DNA of 54,528 bases from Ligilactobacillus murinus DSM 20452 = NBRC 14221 (lineage in GTDB: Bacteria > Bacillota > Bacilli > Lactobacillales > Lactobacillaceae): positions 1 through 54,528 of the forward strand of contig NZ_BCVJ01000006.1 of assembly GCF_001591685.1 (NCBI RefSeq). Direction: 5' to 3'. The translations under genes and the position numbers were made by a program. Below the pieces are notes generated by a model, which worked only from the letters and a program-made list of their open reading frames with translations, made no database searches and was not told where the DNA came from. Positions 1-7,664 of this stretch are shown here, one piece after another. Position 1 is the stretch's first letter. Each line of letters begins with the position of its first letter.

Positions 1-54
1 ATTACTTTGGCGGAGAGTTTTTGCATTGTGCAATGGATTTCTCGGCTCATCTAG

Positions 55-83
55 TGGTCAGCGTATCTTGATTTTAGTATAAT
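55..83 (+). promoter_or_regulatory. Probable sigma-A promoter of the oxidoreductase operon
   Basis: TGGTCA (55-60) and a perfect TATAAT (78-83) are separated by 17 bases. It lies about 95 bases before the start codon at 178 and would drive the oxidoreductase and the overlapping SseB-like gene. The -35 matches the consensus at 4 of 6 positions. No operator was recognised. Confidence 0.5.
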
Positions 84-177
84 TAGAATATGAGAGAGTG
101 CTCGTTGATCAAAGAAGAGCTTAAAGTTGAGGGGCGTTTATATTGCGATAAAGATAAATTTGGAAAGGAAAAAGAAA

Positions 178-1539
178 ATGTCGGCAGAAAAGATCGTGAT
201 CGTGGGAGCAAACCACGCTGGTTTAGCAGTGGCTAGGAATTTGATAGATAGCGGAAAAGAATTTGAGATCACAATGATCGATAAGAGTGATGATCTAGGA
301 TATCTCAGCTGTGGTACACCGTTATTATTAGGCAATGAAGTCAATTCATATCGAAATTTTTTCTACATTAAAAATGATGAGTTACGTAAGCAGATCGCAG
401 CGCTACACACTAAAGCGCAAGTCGAATCGATCGATTTTAGAAATAAAAAAGTGATCTTTAGGGATAAACAAGGGTTACAGGGAGTTAAGTATGATAAGCT
501 AGTTTTAGCAACAGGAGCGTCACAAGTTAGTTTAGAGATCAGTGGTAATGACTTACGTGGGATCCATCGGATCAAGAACTTAAATGAAGCCCTTGAAGTA
601 AATCAACGTTTGGATCTAAACAGTGTAAAAAATGTTGCGATCATTGGTGGTGGCTATATGGGGATCGAAGTAGCTGAAGCGATCCAAAAACGTGGTAAGC
701 ATGTAACGATCTATGATGCTAATCCGCAATTGATGTCAGCCCATTATGATGAGCAATTTGGGCATTTGGTAGAAGAGCGTTTGCGTGAAAAAGGGATCGA
801 CCTTTGTTTGGCAGAAGAAGTTCAAAGTTATGTCGGTAAAGCTGGTAAGATCGCTCAGATCATTACTGATCGAGGCAAATATTTGACAGATATGGTCATT
901 TTAACGATGGGCTTTTTACCAAATACGTCACTGGGACGATTTCATTTAGAGTTATACACTAACGGAGCCTATATCGTAAATGAATATCAACAAACGTCAG
1001 ACCCTGATGTTTATGCAGTTGGTGATTGTTCAACATCATATTCAAATATTTTAAAAGAATTAGTCGTTAACTTTTCTGTCTCAGATGCGATGCGTGGAGC
1101 CTATGTGGCTGCTAAAAATATCGCAGGTGAGACTATTTCATCTAATGGAACGCAGACGTCAAATGCAGTCCAAGTTTTTGGCTTAAATTTATTTTCGACG
1201 GGAATAACCGTTACCCAGGCTGAACGGTACAATATTCCATGCGAGTATGTTGATTATGAGACTTGGCAAAGACCAAAGTTCATGCTTAAAAACGATCGAG
1301 TAAAGTTGCGTTTGGTGTATCATAAGCAGACACATCGTCTCTTAGGAGCTCAGATCGCAACTAAGTCAGATCAAGCGGGTACGTTGCATATGCTTTCATT
1401 AGCGATCCAAAAAGAAGTTACGATAGATGACTTGAAGGTCTCTGATTTCTTCTTTTATCCGTATTTCAATCAACCAGAAAACTTTGTGCTCGAAGCGATA
1501 CGTAAAATGAAAAAAGAAAGTGGTGGAAGTGATGACTGA
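178..1539 (+). CDS. FAD-dependent pyridine nucleotide-disulfide oxidoreductase (NADH oxidase / CoA-disulfide reductase family)
   Basis: A flavoprotein of 453 aa likely to oxidise NADH, reducing oxygen, peroxide or a disulfide. The N-terminus has an FAD-binding strand (IVIVGANHAGLA), followed by SCGT, whose Cys near residue 43 matches the single redox Cys of NADH oxidases and peroxidases. A second Rossmann fold (AIIGGGYMGIEVAE) binds NAD(P)H, and VYAVGDC is the second FAD motif. The start at 178 is chosen because GGAAAGGA sits 8-10 bases before it; an in-frame ATG-like start at 127 lacks a site. The stop overlaps the next gene by 8 bases. Whether it is a water-forming oxidase, a peroxidase or a CoA-disulfide reductase cannot be told from sequence alone. 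Confidence 0.85.
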   Translation: MSAEKIVIVGANHAGLAVARNLIDSGKEFEITMIDKSDDLGYLSCGTPLLLGNEVNSYRNFFYIKNDELRKQIAALHTKAQVESIDFRNKKVIFRDKQGLQGVKYDKLVLATGASQVSLEISGNDLRGIHRIKNLNEALEVNQRLDLNSVKNVAIIGGGYMGIEVAEAIQKRGKHVTIYDANPQLMSAHYDEQFGHLVEERLREKGIDLCLAEEVQSYVGKAGKIAQIITDRGKYLTDMVILTMGFLPNTSLGRFHLELYTNGAYIVNEYQQTSDPDVYAVGDCSTSYSNILKELVVNFSVSDAMRGAYVAAKNIAGETISSNGTQTSNAVQVFGLNLFSTGITVTQAERYNIPCEYVDYETWQRPKFMLKNDRVKLRLVYHKQTHRLLGAQIATKSDQAGTLHMLSLAIQKEVTIDDLKVSDFFFYPYFNQPENFVLEAIRKMKKESGGSDD

Positions 1540-2230
1540 GCAAAAAACGACAGAATTTTTAGCTGCTTTAGATGATTTTGTAGCTGATGTAACAGATCAA
1601 ACCAAAGCATTAAGATTCTACACTTGTTTAGGAAATGTCGAACTATATGTTCTTTTGGAATATGGTTATCCTAAAGTAAAGATAAATGGTGATAAAAAAG
1701 AGCTTTTAGTCTATACTTCAGAACCAACTGAGCAATTGAACGCAGCTGGTTTAAGTACAGTTGCCTTAGGTCTAGATCGTTTAGCGCAAGAGTTAAAAAA
1801 TTCAGCTGCGAGTGGCTTATTAGTTGATGAAGCGACCCGCAATGTAAGTATTCCAGCGGACAACGTTTTTTATGTTCAAAATTTGCGGAAAAAGGCGGCT
1901 GATTTTAAGCTAAAAACGATGCCGGAACAATTGACGCTGACGCTAGAAAATGAGATCAGACGGATCGTAAAAACGATCCCAGATATCACTAGTGCTTGGC
2001 TTTTAGGGATCTTATTACCCGACAAAAATGACTACCAATATATGGTCGCTTTGGAATACGCTTTGACTGCAACTAATGAAGTCAAACAAGCAACTATAAA
2101 ACAAATTGCTGAAAATGTCACGCCTTTATTAGCGGATGGACAAGAGATCTTTATCGGTACGACAGAAGAATTAGCCGGGAAAAAGGCTAAACAAGAATTT
2201 ACCCCATTTTATATCAAGTTGAATTTTTAG
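1532..2230 (+). CDS. SseB-like protein, function unknown
   Basis: A soluble protein of 232 aa with no signal peptide or membrane segment. The N-terminal half (about 15-110) and C-terminal half (about 130-230, with the ITSAWLLG stretch) resemble the two-domain layout of SseB family proteins. That assignment rests on general resemblance and is moderate. The ATG at 1532 is preferred over GTG codons at 1520 and 1523 because GGTGGAAG lies just upstream. It overlaps the oxidoreductase stop by 8 bases, so the two genes are probably translationally coupled. Nothing in the sequence shows a catalytic function. Confidence 0.6.
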   Translation: MTEQKTTEFLAALDDFVADVTDQTKALRFYTCLGNVELYVLLEYGYPKVKINGDKKELLVYTSEPTEQLNAAGLSTVALGLDRLAQELKNSAASGLLVDEATRNVSIPADNVFYVQNLRKKAADFKLKTMPEQLTLTLENEIRRIVKTIPDITSAWLLGILLPDKNDYQYMVALEYALTATNEVKQATIKQIAENVTPLLADGQEIFIGTTEELAGKKAKQEFTPFYIKLNF

Positions 2231-2248
2231 TGAGGTGTTTAGTTACAG

Positions 2249-2914
2249 ATGAAAAAAGTTTTAAAGTATTGTTTGATCGTCGTTTTGTTGGTGGTCGGCT
2301 TAGCTTTGATCTTTAACCAACAGATCAAAAATGCACTAGTCAGTCATATGACCACGTCGGCAGTCAGCACGACTGTCGTTAAGCCACAGCAAAATTCAAA
2401 AAAGGCCAATTTTGACTTTAAAAAAATCAAGGCGGTCGATAATCAGATGGTCGTCAGTGCTGCTACGAGTGCCAAAAATGATGCGATCGGGAAAATCGCG
2501 ATGCCAAGTGTTGGGTTAAAACTTCCGATCTTTGAGGGATTAAATAATGAAGATCTCGTACGAGGCGCTGGTACGATGAAGCAAGGCGAACAGATGGGAG
2601 CTGAAGGCAACTATGCCTTAGCTGGTCACCATATGAAAGACGCCAAATTACTTTTTGGTCCGCTAGCTGATGCCAAATTAGGCGATAAGATCTACGTTAC
2701 AGATGAAAAAAAAGTCTATGTTTATACGACGACGCTCAAAACAGTCGTTAATAAAAGTGAAGTTCAATATATTTATGATGAACCAGGCAAAAAGATGATA
2801 ACTTTGGTGACCTGTGCTTCAGGTGAAGATGGTGAAGTCGACCGAACGATCATCCAAGGTGAGTTGGCTGAAGTCTTAGATGCAACAAAGGAAAATCTTA
2901 AGTATTTCAACTAA
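2249..2914 (+). CDS. srtA: Class A sortase
   Basis: Cysteine transpeptidase that attaches LPXTG-type surface proteins to the cell wall. One N-terminal membrane anchor (about 5-23) fits a type II membrane protein. The catalytic His is in LAGHH (near 128), the Cys in TLVTCA (near 189) and the Arg in DRTIIQG (near 199). Its 221 aa match class A housekeeping sortases. It follows the SseB-like gene by 18 bases and may be cotranscribed with it. No LPXTG substrate gene is in the window, so it is a general anchoring enzyme rather than part of a pilus cluster. Confidence 0.93.
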   Translation: MKKVLKYCLIVVLLVVGLALIFNQQIKNALVSHMTTSAVSTTVVKPQQNSKKANFDFKKIKAVDNQMVVSAATSAKNDAIGKIAMPSVGLKLPIFEGLNNEDLVRGAGTMKQGEQMGAEGNYALAGHHMKDAKLLFGPLADAKLGDKIYVTDEKKVYVYTTTLKTVVNKSEVQYIYDEPGKKMITLVTCASGEDGEVDRTIIQGELAEVLDATKENLKYFN

Positions 2915-2973
2915 TTGACAGCAACTTACTTTACTGATAGAGTTATAATGATAAAGATCTAAGGAGTAAAAGA

Positions 2974-3123
2974 ATGTCGAAGAAAAAAGTGGCACTTGCT
3001 TGCTCAGAATGTGGTTCACGAAACTATTCGATCACCGAAAATGTTAACCGCGCAGAACGCTTAGAAGTTAAAAAGTTTTGCAAGTACTGTGGCAAACATA
3101 CGATCCATCGTGAGACCAAGTAG
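2974..3123 (+). CDS. rpmG: 50S ribosomal protein L33, zinc-binding form
   Basis: A basic protein of 49 aa of the large ribosomal subunit. The pairs CSEC and CKYC form the four-cysteine zinc ribbon, so this is the zinc-containing L33 variant. AAGGAG lies 7 bases before the ATG. It is the first gene of rpmG-secE-nusG, a common Firmicute order. A TTGACA at 2915 lies upstream, with either TAGAGT at 17 bases or TATAAT at 23 bases, so the exact promoter is uncertain. Genomes often carry a second, Cys-less L33 for zinc starvation; none is seen here. Confidence 0.95.
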   Translation: MSKKKVALACSECGSRNYSITENVNRAERLEVKKFCKYCGKHTIHRETK

Positions 3124-3144
3124 TTCATGGAGGCGTAATATAAG

Positions 3145-3312
3145 ATGAAATTCATTAAAAGTGTTATCAAAACAATGAAGGATACGACTTGGTTGACAGC
3201 TAAGGAGACGAGACGTGATACGACCACAGTAGTAGTCATGTCGTTAGCATTTGCGGTCTTCTTTGGGTTAGTTGATTATGCGGCTCAAGCTGTGATCAAT
3301 TTGTTAGTCTAA
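3145..3312 (+). CDS. secE: Preprotein translocase subunit SecE
   Basis: A protein of 55 aa with one membrane helix (about 29-52) after a basic cytoplasmic helix containing WLTAKETRRDT, the conserved SecE signature region. SecE clamps SecY in the SecYEG export channel. The short single-helix form is normal in Firmicutes. GGAGG lies 11 bases before the ATG. It follows rpmG by 21 bases and is followed by a terminator-like hairpin, so nusG may be transcribed partly on its own. Confidence 0.95.
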   Translation: MKFIKSVIKTMKDTTWLTAKETRRDTTTVVVMSLAFAVFFGLVDYAAQAVINLLV

Positions 3313-3317
3313 TTTTT

Positions 3318-3345
3318 AAAAGGCTGGTATTACCGGTCTTTTTTT
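3318..3345 (+). terminator. Intrinsic terminator-like hairpin after secE
   Basis: GGCTGGT and ACCGGTC pair with two G-U pairs around an ATT loop, flanked by A-T pairs and followed by seven T. It should end some rpmG-secE transcripts before nusG. Confidence 0.65.
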
Positions 3346-3368
3346 GTTACAATTAGTTAAGAACAGGG

Positions 3369-3398
3369 CCTTCGAACATATTCGGGGGTTTTTATTTT
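3369..3398 (+). terminator. Second hairpin with T-tract in the nusG leader (possible attenuator)
   Basis: CCTTCGAA (3369-3376) can pair over 8 bp with TTCGGGGG (3381-3388), including two G-U pairs, around a CATA loop, followed by TTTTTATTTT. It ends about 37 bases before the nusG start and is separate from the secE terminator. A possible TACAAT -10 at 3348 sits between the two hairpins. This would be a terminator inside the nusG leader; its regulatory role is inference. Confidence 0.5.
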
Positions 3399-3434
3399 GC
3401 AGTTTAAATGATAAGCATAATTAAGGAGAAAAAC

Positions 3435-3986
3435 ATGGCAGAATCATTTGAAAAGAAATGGTATGTATTACACACATACGCAGGTTATGAAAATAAAGTC
3501 AAAACTAACCTGGAATCACGGGCACAATCAATGGGGATGGAAGACTACATTTTCCGCGTAGTCGTTCCAGAAGAAGAAAAAGTTGAAACAACTAAGACGG
3601 GTAAAGAAAAAGTTGAAACTTTAAAAACTTTCCCAGGTTATGTGTTGGTTGAAATGGTGATGACTGATCAATCATGGTACGTTGTACGTAATACACCAGG
3701 CGTGACCGGCTTTGTTGGTTCACATGGTGCTGGTAGTAAGCCAGCTCCATTGCTTGATGAAGAGATCGATCACATTTTGAACCAACTTCAAGGTAGTCAA
3801 CATCAAACTGATTTTGATGCTGAAGTGGGCGATGCTGTGACGATCATCGATGGTGCGTTTGCAAGCATGGTCGGTAAGATCACTGAGATCGATGCTGAAA
3901 AGTCAAAAGTCAAAGTTATGATCGATATGTTTGGTCGTGAAACAATGGCTGAATTAAACTTTGACCAAGTTGAGCGTCTAGTTTAA
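3435..3986 (+). CDS. nusG: Transcription termination/antitermination factor NusG
   Basis: A protein of 183 aa that binds RNA polymerase and affects pausing, termination and coupling to translation. The N-terminal NGN domain holds WYVLHTYAGYE, FPGYVLVEM and VRNTPGVTGFVG. The C-terminal KOW domain contains VGDAVTIIDGAFASMVGKI. The ATG at 3435 has AAGGAG 7 bases before it; an upstream in-frame start at 3408 would add ten unlikely residues. It is separated from secE by two hairpins with T-tracts, which suggests its level is set by attenuation. Confidence 0.96.
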   Translation: MAESFEKKWYVLHTYAGYENKVKTNLESRAQSMGMEDYIFRVVVPEEEKVETTKTGKEKVETLKTFPGYVLVEMVMTDQSWYVVRNTPGVTGFVGSHGAGSKPAPLLDEEIDHILNQLQGSQHQTDFDAEVGDAVTIIDGAFASMVGKITEIDAEKSKVKVMIDMFGRETMAELNFDQVERLV

Positions 3987-3993
3987 GATCTAG

Positions 3994-4022
3994 GACTACA
4001 GTGTGATACTGTAGTCTTTTTT
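3994..4022 (+). terminator. Intrinsic terminator of nusG
   Basis: Perfect 9-bp stem GACTACAGT / ACTGTAGTC with a 5-base loop, followed directly by six T. It starts 7 bases after the nusG stop. Confidence 0.9.
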
Positions 4023-4040
4023 AAATGAGGTGAATGCGAT

Positions 4041-4919
4041 ATGCTTAAAGATGCTAATAAATTGGTCCAGACAACGGTTCTAGCGGCTAGCGGGTTAGCT
4101 TTGGGAGTGGCACTTGAGTGGTATAAATTAGCAGAACCGAGTAAAAAGCGCGAAGTGACACTCCAAAATCAGGTCCCAACATTATTTATTCATGGATACG
4201 CTGGGACTCGCTTGTCTTCGGGCTTGATGATCAAACGTTTTGAACACTACGGATGGGGGCAAAAAAGCACAGTGATCGTGGTGAAAGCTGACGGTCGTTT
4301 GAAGATCAAGGGTGACCCTAGTATCCCTGGTGGGTTTATCCAAGTATTATTTGATAAGAATCGGATGTCGATCATTCATCAGACTGACTGGTTATGGCGT
4401 TTGATGAGTTATTTGAAAAATAACTATGATATCGAAAAGATAAATATCATTGCGCATTCGATGGGAGGCGTGACCGTTTTGAACTTTTTGAGCAAGTTTG
4501 GGATCTCAGATCGTGTTCCCCATGTAGAAAAAGTCGTGACTTTAGGGGTGCCATTCAACGATACCGAAGTTGGCAAGGATGGTAAAGAGATTGAATATCG
4601 TCCCCTGACGCAGTATGGACCGCTTACGATGGCACCACTATTTAGTAAGATCAAAAAGCACCGCTATATCATCTCACCTGATACGAAATTTTTGAATATT
4701 GCTGGTGATCTGGAAAATGGGACGGCTTCAGATGGCTCAGTCTCGTTAGATTCGGTCTTGAGTTTACGCTATTTGTTGCCACGTCAAGTCTACAATGAAG
4801 TGATCGTGAAAGATAAAAAGGCATCACATTCACGGCTTCATGAAAATCGCCAAGTTGATAAGATGATCGGTCAATTTTTATTTGGTAAGCAAGCCTTGCA
4901 GGCATTTACGGATAAGTAG
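4041..4919 (+). CDS. Alpha/beta hydrolase of the DUF915 family, membrane-anchored or secreted
   Basis: A protein of 292 aa with a weakly hydrophobic N-terminal segment (about 10-27) that could be an anchor or signal. LFIHGYAGT is the oxyanion-hole region of lipase-like hydrolases. AHSMGG (near residue 141) is the nucleophile elbow with the catalytic Ser. A late DGSVSLDSV and the His in KASHSRLHEN fit the Asp and His of the triad. The family is common in lactobacilli and its natural substrate is not settled. It stands alone between the nusG terminator and the rplK promoter. Confidence 0.8.
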   Translation: MLKDANKLVQTTVLAASGLALGVALEWYKLAEPSKKREVTLQNQVPTLFIHGYAGTRLSSGLMIKRFEHYGWGQKSTVIVVKADGRLKIKGDPSIPGGFIQVLFDKNRMSIIHQTDWLWRLMSYLKNNYDIEKINIIAHSMGGVTVLNFLSKFGISDRVPHVEKVVTLGVPFNDTEVGKDGKEIEYRPLTQYGPLTMAPLFSKIKKHRYIISPDTKFLNIAGDLENGTASDGSVSLDSVLSLRYLLPRQVYNEVIVKDKKASHSRLHENRQVDKMIGQFLFGKQALQAFTDK

Positions 4920-4951
4920 ATCTCAGCTCAGAAAAAATTTCGGGCAAAATA

Positions 4952-4980
4952 TTGTTTTTTGAAAAAAAGCGTGTTATATT
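4952..4980 (+). promoter_or_regulatory. Promoter of rplKA
   Basis: TTGTTT (4952-4957), 17 bases, TATATT (4975-4980). Transcription would start near 4987, so the L1-type operator at 5008 lies in the leader RNA. Confidence 0.65.
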
Positions 4981-5007
4981 GTATAAGTATGCTTTTAGCA
5001 TATTGAA

Positions 5008-5041
5008 GTGGGAGGTCAAATATGCTGACCATCCGTACCAC
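5008..5041 (+). promoter_or_regulatory. L1-binding operator in the rplK leader (23S rRNA mimic)
   Basis: GTGG, two unpaired bases, GGTCA, a 7-base loop, TGACC, a 7-base internal loop, then CCAC. The strands GTGGGAGG and GACC-N7-ACCAC closely match the L1 site of 23S rRNA helices 76-78 as I recall them. Free L1 is expected to bind here and repress translation of rplK and rplA. The hairpin ends about 11 bases before the rplK Shine-Dalgarno. Confidence 0.8.
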
Positions 5042-5065
5042 ACACGGAATAAGGAGGAATGACCC

Positions 5066-5491
5066 GTGGCAAAAAACGTAATCAACGTTGTTAAATTACA
5101 AATTCCTGCTGGTAAAGCAACTCCAGCTCCACCTGTAGGTCCTGCTTTAGGTCAAGCAGGTATCAACATCATGGGATTCACAAAGGAATTCAATGCTCGT
5201 ACAGCTGACCAAGCTGGTATGATCATCCCAGTTGTTATCAGTGTTTATGAAGATCGTTCATTTGACTTCATTACAAAGACACCGCCTGCTGCAGTTTTAC
5301 TTAAGAAAGCTGCTGGTGTAGAAAAAGGCTCCGGCGAACCTAACACAAACAAAGTTGCTACAGTTACAAAAGCACAAGTTAAGGAAATCGCTGAATCAAA
5401 AATGCAAGATCTAAACGCTGCAGACGTAGAAGCTGCTATGCGCATGATTGAAGGTACTGCACGAAGCATGGGCTTTGTTGTAGAAGACTAA
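5066..5491 (+). CDS. rplK: 50S ribosomal protein L11
   Basis: A protein of 141 aa, the usual L11 length. The N-terminal domain has [20 protein letters not shown] and the C-terminal rRNA-binding domain ends in [15 protein letters not shown]11 forms the stalk base of the large subunit, where GTPase factors and RelA act. The start is GTG at 5066 with AAGGAGG 8-9 bases upstream. It is first in rplK-rplA, behind a leader with an L1 operator. Ile codons here are less often preceded by G than in most genes of the window, as expected of a highly expressed gene. Confidence 0.97.
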   Translation: MAKNVINVVKLQIPAGKATPAPPVGPALGQAGINIMGFTKEFNARTADQAGMIIPVVISVYEDRSFDFITKTPPAAVLLKKAAGVEKGSGEPNTNKVATVTKAQVKEIAESKMQDLNAADVEAAMRMIEGTARSMGFVVED

Positions 5492-5545
5492 TTTTCTACG
5501 GCCATGCTTCTCAGACGGACACTTCTGTGAAAGCAGATCTGTCAA

Positions 5546-5570
5546 GTGGGAGGTATATCCGATAGACCAC
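5546..5570 (+). promoter_or_regulatory. Second, degenerate L1-site-like hairpin before rplA
   Basis: GTGGGAGG recurs here, 24 bases before the rplA Shine-Dalgarno region, and can fold as GTGG, GAGG, TAT, loop, ATA, GA, CCAC. The 3' strand lacks the full GACC-N7-ACCAC pattern of the first copy. It may be a weaker L1 site or a chance remnant. Confidence 0.35.
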
Positions 5571-5593
5571 ATTTTGCAAGGAGGAACTCACTA

Positions 5594-6286
5594 ATGGCTA
5601 AAAAGAAAAGCAAGAAATATTTAGAAGCTGCTAAAAAAGTCGAAGCAGACAAAGCTTACACAGCTAACGAAGCAGTTGCTTTGGTTAAAGAAATCGACTT
5701 TGCAAACTTCGACGCAACAGTTGAAGTTGCATTTAACTTAAACTTAGATACAAAACAAGCAGACCAACAATTACGTGGTGCTTTAGTTTTACCAAACGGT
5801 ACAGGTAAAGAACAAACAGTTGTTGTCTTTGCTAAAGGTCCTAAAGCTCAAGAAGCTAAGGATGCAGGTGCAGACGTTGTCGGTGACGATGACTTAGTTG
5901 CACGTATCCAAGATGGCTGGTTGGACTTTGACGTTGCGATCGCAACACCAGACATGATGGCACAAGTTGGTCGTTTAGGTCGTGTACTTGGACCTAAAGG
6001 CTTAATGCCAAACCCTAAGACTGGTACAGTTACAATGGACGTTGCTAAAGCTGTTTCTGACGCTAAGAGCGGTCAAGTAACATACCGTACAGACCGTGAC
6101 GGTAACGTACACGTGCCAGTTGGTAAAGTATCATTTGACGAAGCTGCTTTAGTTGGCAACTTCCAAGCGATCTACGATACAATTGCTAAATTACGTCCAG
6201 CTGCTGTTAAAGGAACATACATCAAGCATGTTTCCTTGGCATCAACATTTGGACCAAGTGTTACACTTGATACAAACTCATTATAA
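5594..6286 (+). CDS. rplA: 50S ribosomal protein L1
   Basis: A protein of 230 aa forming the L1 stalk near the ribosomal E site and acting as translational repressor of its own operon. The hallmark [22 protein letters not shown] lies around residues 122-143, and [15 protein letters not shown] follows. The start at 5594 (MAKKKSKK) has AAGGAGG 8-10 bases upstream; the in-frame extension to 5546 would run through the hairpin and is rejected. The gene has only two GATC sites in about 700 bases, unlike most of the window. Confidence 0.97.
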   Translation: MAKKKSKKYLEAAKKVEADKAYTANEAVALVKEIDFANFDATVEVAFNLNLDTKQADQQLRGALVLPNGTGKEQTVVVFAKGPKAQEAKDAGADVVGDDDLVARIQDGWLDFDVAIATPDMMAQVGRLGRVLGPKGLMPNPKTGTVTMDVAKAVSDAKSGQVTYRTDRDGNVHVPVGKVSFDEAALVGNFQAIYDTIAKLRPAAVKGTYIKHVSLASTFGPSVTLDTNSL

Positions 6287-6303
6287 GAATAAGTTTGTCG
6301 CTT

Positions 6304-6334
6304 AAAAGCCATGGTCATTGACCATGGCTTTTTT
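6304..6334 (+). terminator. Intrinsic terminator of rplKA
   Basis: AAAAGCCATGGTC pairs perfectly with GACCATGGCTTTT around an ATT loop and runs into T6, 18 bases after the rplA stop. Confidence 0.93.
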
Positions 6335-6370
6335 GTAGCGATAAATATATAATTTATTTTGCAAAAGTAC

Positions 6371-6399
6371 TTGACGTATATTTGATAGCATGATAATAT
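6371..6399 (+). promoter_or_regulatory. Promoter of rplJL
   Basis: TTGACG (6371-6376), 17 bases, TAATAT (6394-6399), with a TG one base before the -10. It lies ahead of the L10 leader. Confidence 0.6.
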
Positions 6400-6404
6400 A
6401 CTAA

Positions 6405-6545
6405 AGGTCAATATATGATTCTACCTAAGACTCAGGTGGCGTTTGCCTTAATATCCTGCCGAGGAGTAATTGTTACGGTTATTCTCTCTGTGTCTTGGTG
6501 GACATGGAGCTTTTTTATTTTAAAAGAGTTTCGACACAATGACTA
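6405..6545 (+). ncRNA. Ribosomal protein L10 leader
   Basis: The 140 bases between the rplJ promoter and gene carry the layout of the L10 leader family. There is a region with CAGG / CCTG pairing, then CCGAGGAGTAATTGTTACGG (6459 onward), then a T-tract (TTTTTTATTTT, near 6511). L10(L12)4 is known to bind such leaders and repress rplJL. The T-tract suggests attenuation as well as translational control, but I did not find a clean terminator stem before it. The family match is by eye, without a covariance model. Confidence 0.7.
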
Positions 6546-6558
6546 GGAGGTGAATCAA

Positions 6559-7062
6559 TTGAGTAAAGAAATTATCGCTAAAAAAGCTGCGATCGTTGAA
6601 GAAGTTGTTGAAAAATTTGAAAAGGCAAGTTCTGTTGTCGTAGTTGACTACCGTGGTCTAACAGTTGAAGAAGTAACTAACTTACGTAAAGAATTACGTG
6701 AAGCTGGCGTTGAAATGCGTGTTATCAAGAACACATACTTGAAGCGTGCTGCTGATAAGGCTGGTTACGAAGGTCTTGATGAAACATTCTCAGGTCCTAC
6801 AGCTGTTGCTTTTGCTGATGAAGATGTTACAGCTCCTGCTCGTATCTTATCTAAATTCGCAGAAGATCATGAAGCTTTGGAAATCAAGGGTGGTATGATC
6901 GAAGGCAAGGTCGTTTCCTTGGAAGAGATCCACGCTCTTGCAAAATTACCAAACCGCGAAGGTATGCTTTCTATGTTGCTTTCTGTATTGCAAGCACCAG
7001 TTCGCAACTTCGCATACGCTGTCAAGGCAGTTGCCGACAGCAAAGAAGAAGATGCAGCTTAA
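6559..7062 (+). CDS. rplJ: 50S ribosomal protein L10
   Basis: A protein of 167 aa that anchors L7/L12 dimers to the ribosome. [20 protein letters not shown] and [10 protein letters not shown] are typical of the N-terminal rRNA-binding domain, and the C-terminal helix (near 140-160) binds L7/L12. The start is TTG at 6559 (MSKEIIAKK), 8 bases after AGGAGG; a GTG at 6550 overlaps that site and cannot be used with it. It is the first gene of rplJL behind the L10 leader. Confidence 0.96.
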   Translation: MSKEIIAKKAAIVEEVVEKFEKASSVVVVDYRGLTVEEVTNLRKELREAGVEMRVIKNTYLKRAADKAGYEGLDETFSGPTAVAFADEDVTAPARILSKFAEDHEALEIKGGMIEGKVVSLEEIHALAKLPNREGMLSMLLSVLQAPVRNFAYAVKAVADSKEEDAA

Positions 7063-7126
7063 TGCGCGCATCCTGATCGCTTAATTAAAATATATAATTA
7101 TTATCTATAAAATGGAGGATTTTAAA

Positions 7127-7492
7127 ATGGCCTTAGATACAGAAAAGATCATTGCTGACTTAAAAGAAGCTAGCATTCTTGAATTAAACGACTTAGTAAA
7201 AGCTATCGAAGAAGAATTCGGTGTTTCCGCTGCTGCTCCAGTTGCAGCTGCAGGTGCTGCTGCAGGCGCTGCAGAAGAAAAGAGCGAATTTGATGTTGAA
7301 TTAACAGATCCAGGTGCTGGTAAAGTTAAAGTTATCAAAGCAGTTAAGGATATCACAGGTCTTGGCTTGAAAGATGCTAAGGGCTTAGTTGATGGCGCTC
7401 CTTCCGTTATCAAAGAAGGCGTTGCTAAAGAAGAAGCTGAAGAAATCCAAGCTAAACTTGAAGAAGTTGGCGCTAAAGTTACTCTTAAATAA
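7127..7492 (+). CDS. rplL: 50S ribosomal protein L7/L12
   Basis: An acidic protein of 121 aa, present as several dimers on the ribosome, that recruits translation GTPases. The N-terminal dimerisation domain (2-35) is followed by an alanine-rich hinge (about 37-56) and the C-terminal domain containing [20 protein letters not shown]. The start at 7127 is preceded by GGAGG 10-11 bases upstream; the ATG at 7112 would include that site. It ends in a strong terminator. Confidence 0.97.
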   Translation: MALDTEKIIADLKEASILELNDLVKAIEEEFGVSAAAPVAAAGAAAGAAEEKSEFDVELTDPGAGKVKVIKAVKDITGLGLKDAKGLVDGAPSVIKEGVAKEEAEEIQAKLEEVGAKVTLK

Positions 7493-7524
7493 GAGTTTCT
7501 CAACTGATTTACGTTCAGTTTGCT

Positions 7525-7563
7525 AAAAGACATATCTCTCATTTGAGGGATATGTCTTTTTTT
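7525..7563 (+). terminator. Intrinsic terminator of rplJL
   Basis: AAAAGACATATC pairs with GATATGTCTTTT around an inner CTC / GAG pairing and runs into T7. Confidence 0.93.
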
Positions 7564-7594
7564 ATATTTAAATATTTATTGTGTGCGATTTTTG

Positions 7595-7623
7595 TTGACA
7601 GTTTGTGATGTGTGGGCTAAAAT
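7595..7623 (+). promoter_or_regulatory. Intact promoter before the broken dehydrogenase gene
   Basis: TTGACA (7595-7600), exactly 17 bases, TAAAAT (7618-7623). It is a near-consensus promoter although the downstream gene is broken. Confidence 0.7.
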
Positions 7624-7664
7624 GTACAAAAAATATTTTAGGATAAGCTGTGAGGTATTTATAA

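Noticed and set aside
3313-3434. A tRNA gene between secE and nusG.
   Set aside because: The base pairs found are two hairpins with T-tracts, with no cloverleaf, GTTC arm or CCA end.
7105-7542. A 145-aa minus-strand reading frame over rplL.
   Set aside because: It is the shadow of the alanine-rich rplL gene, with no ribosome binding site or recognisable product.
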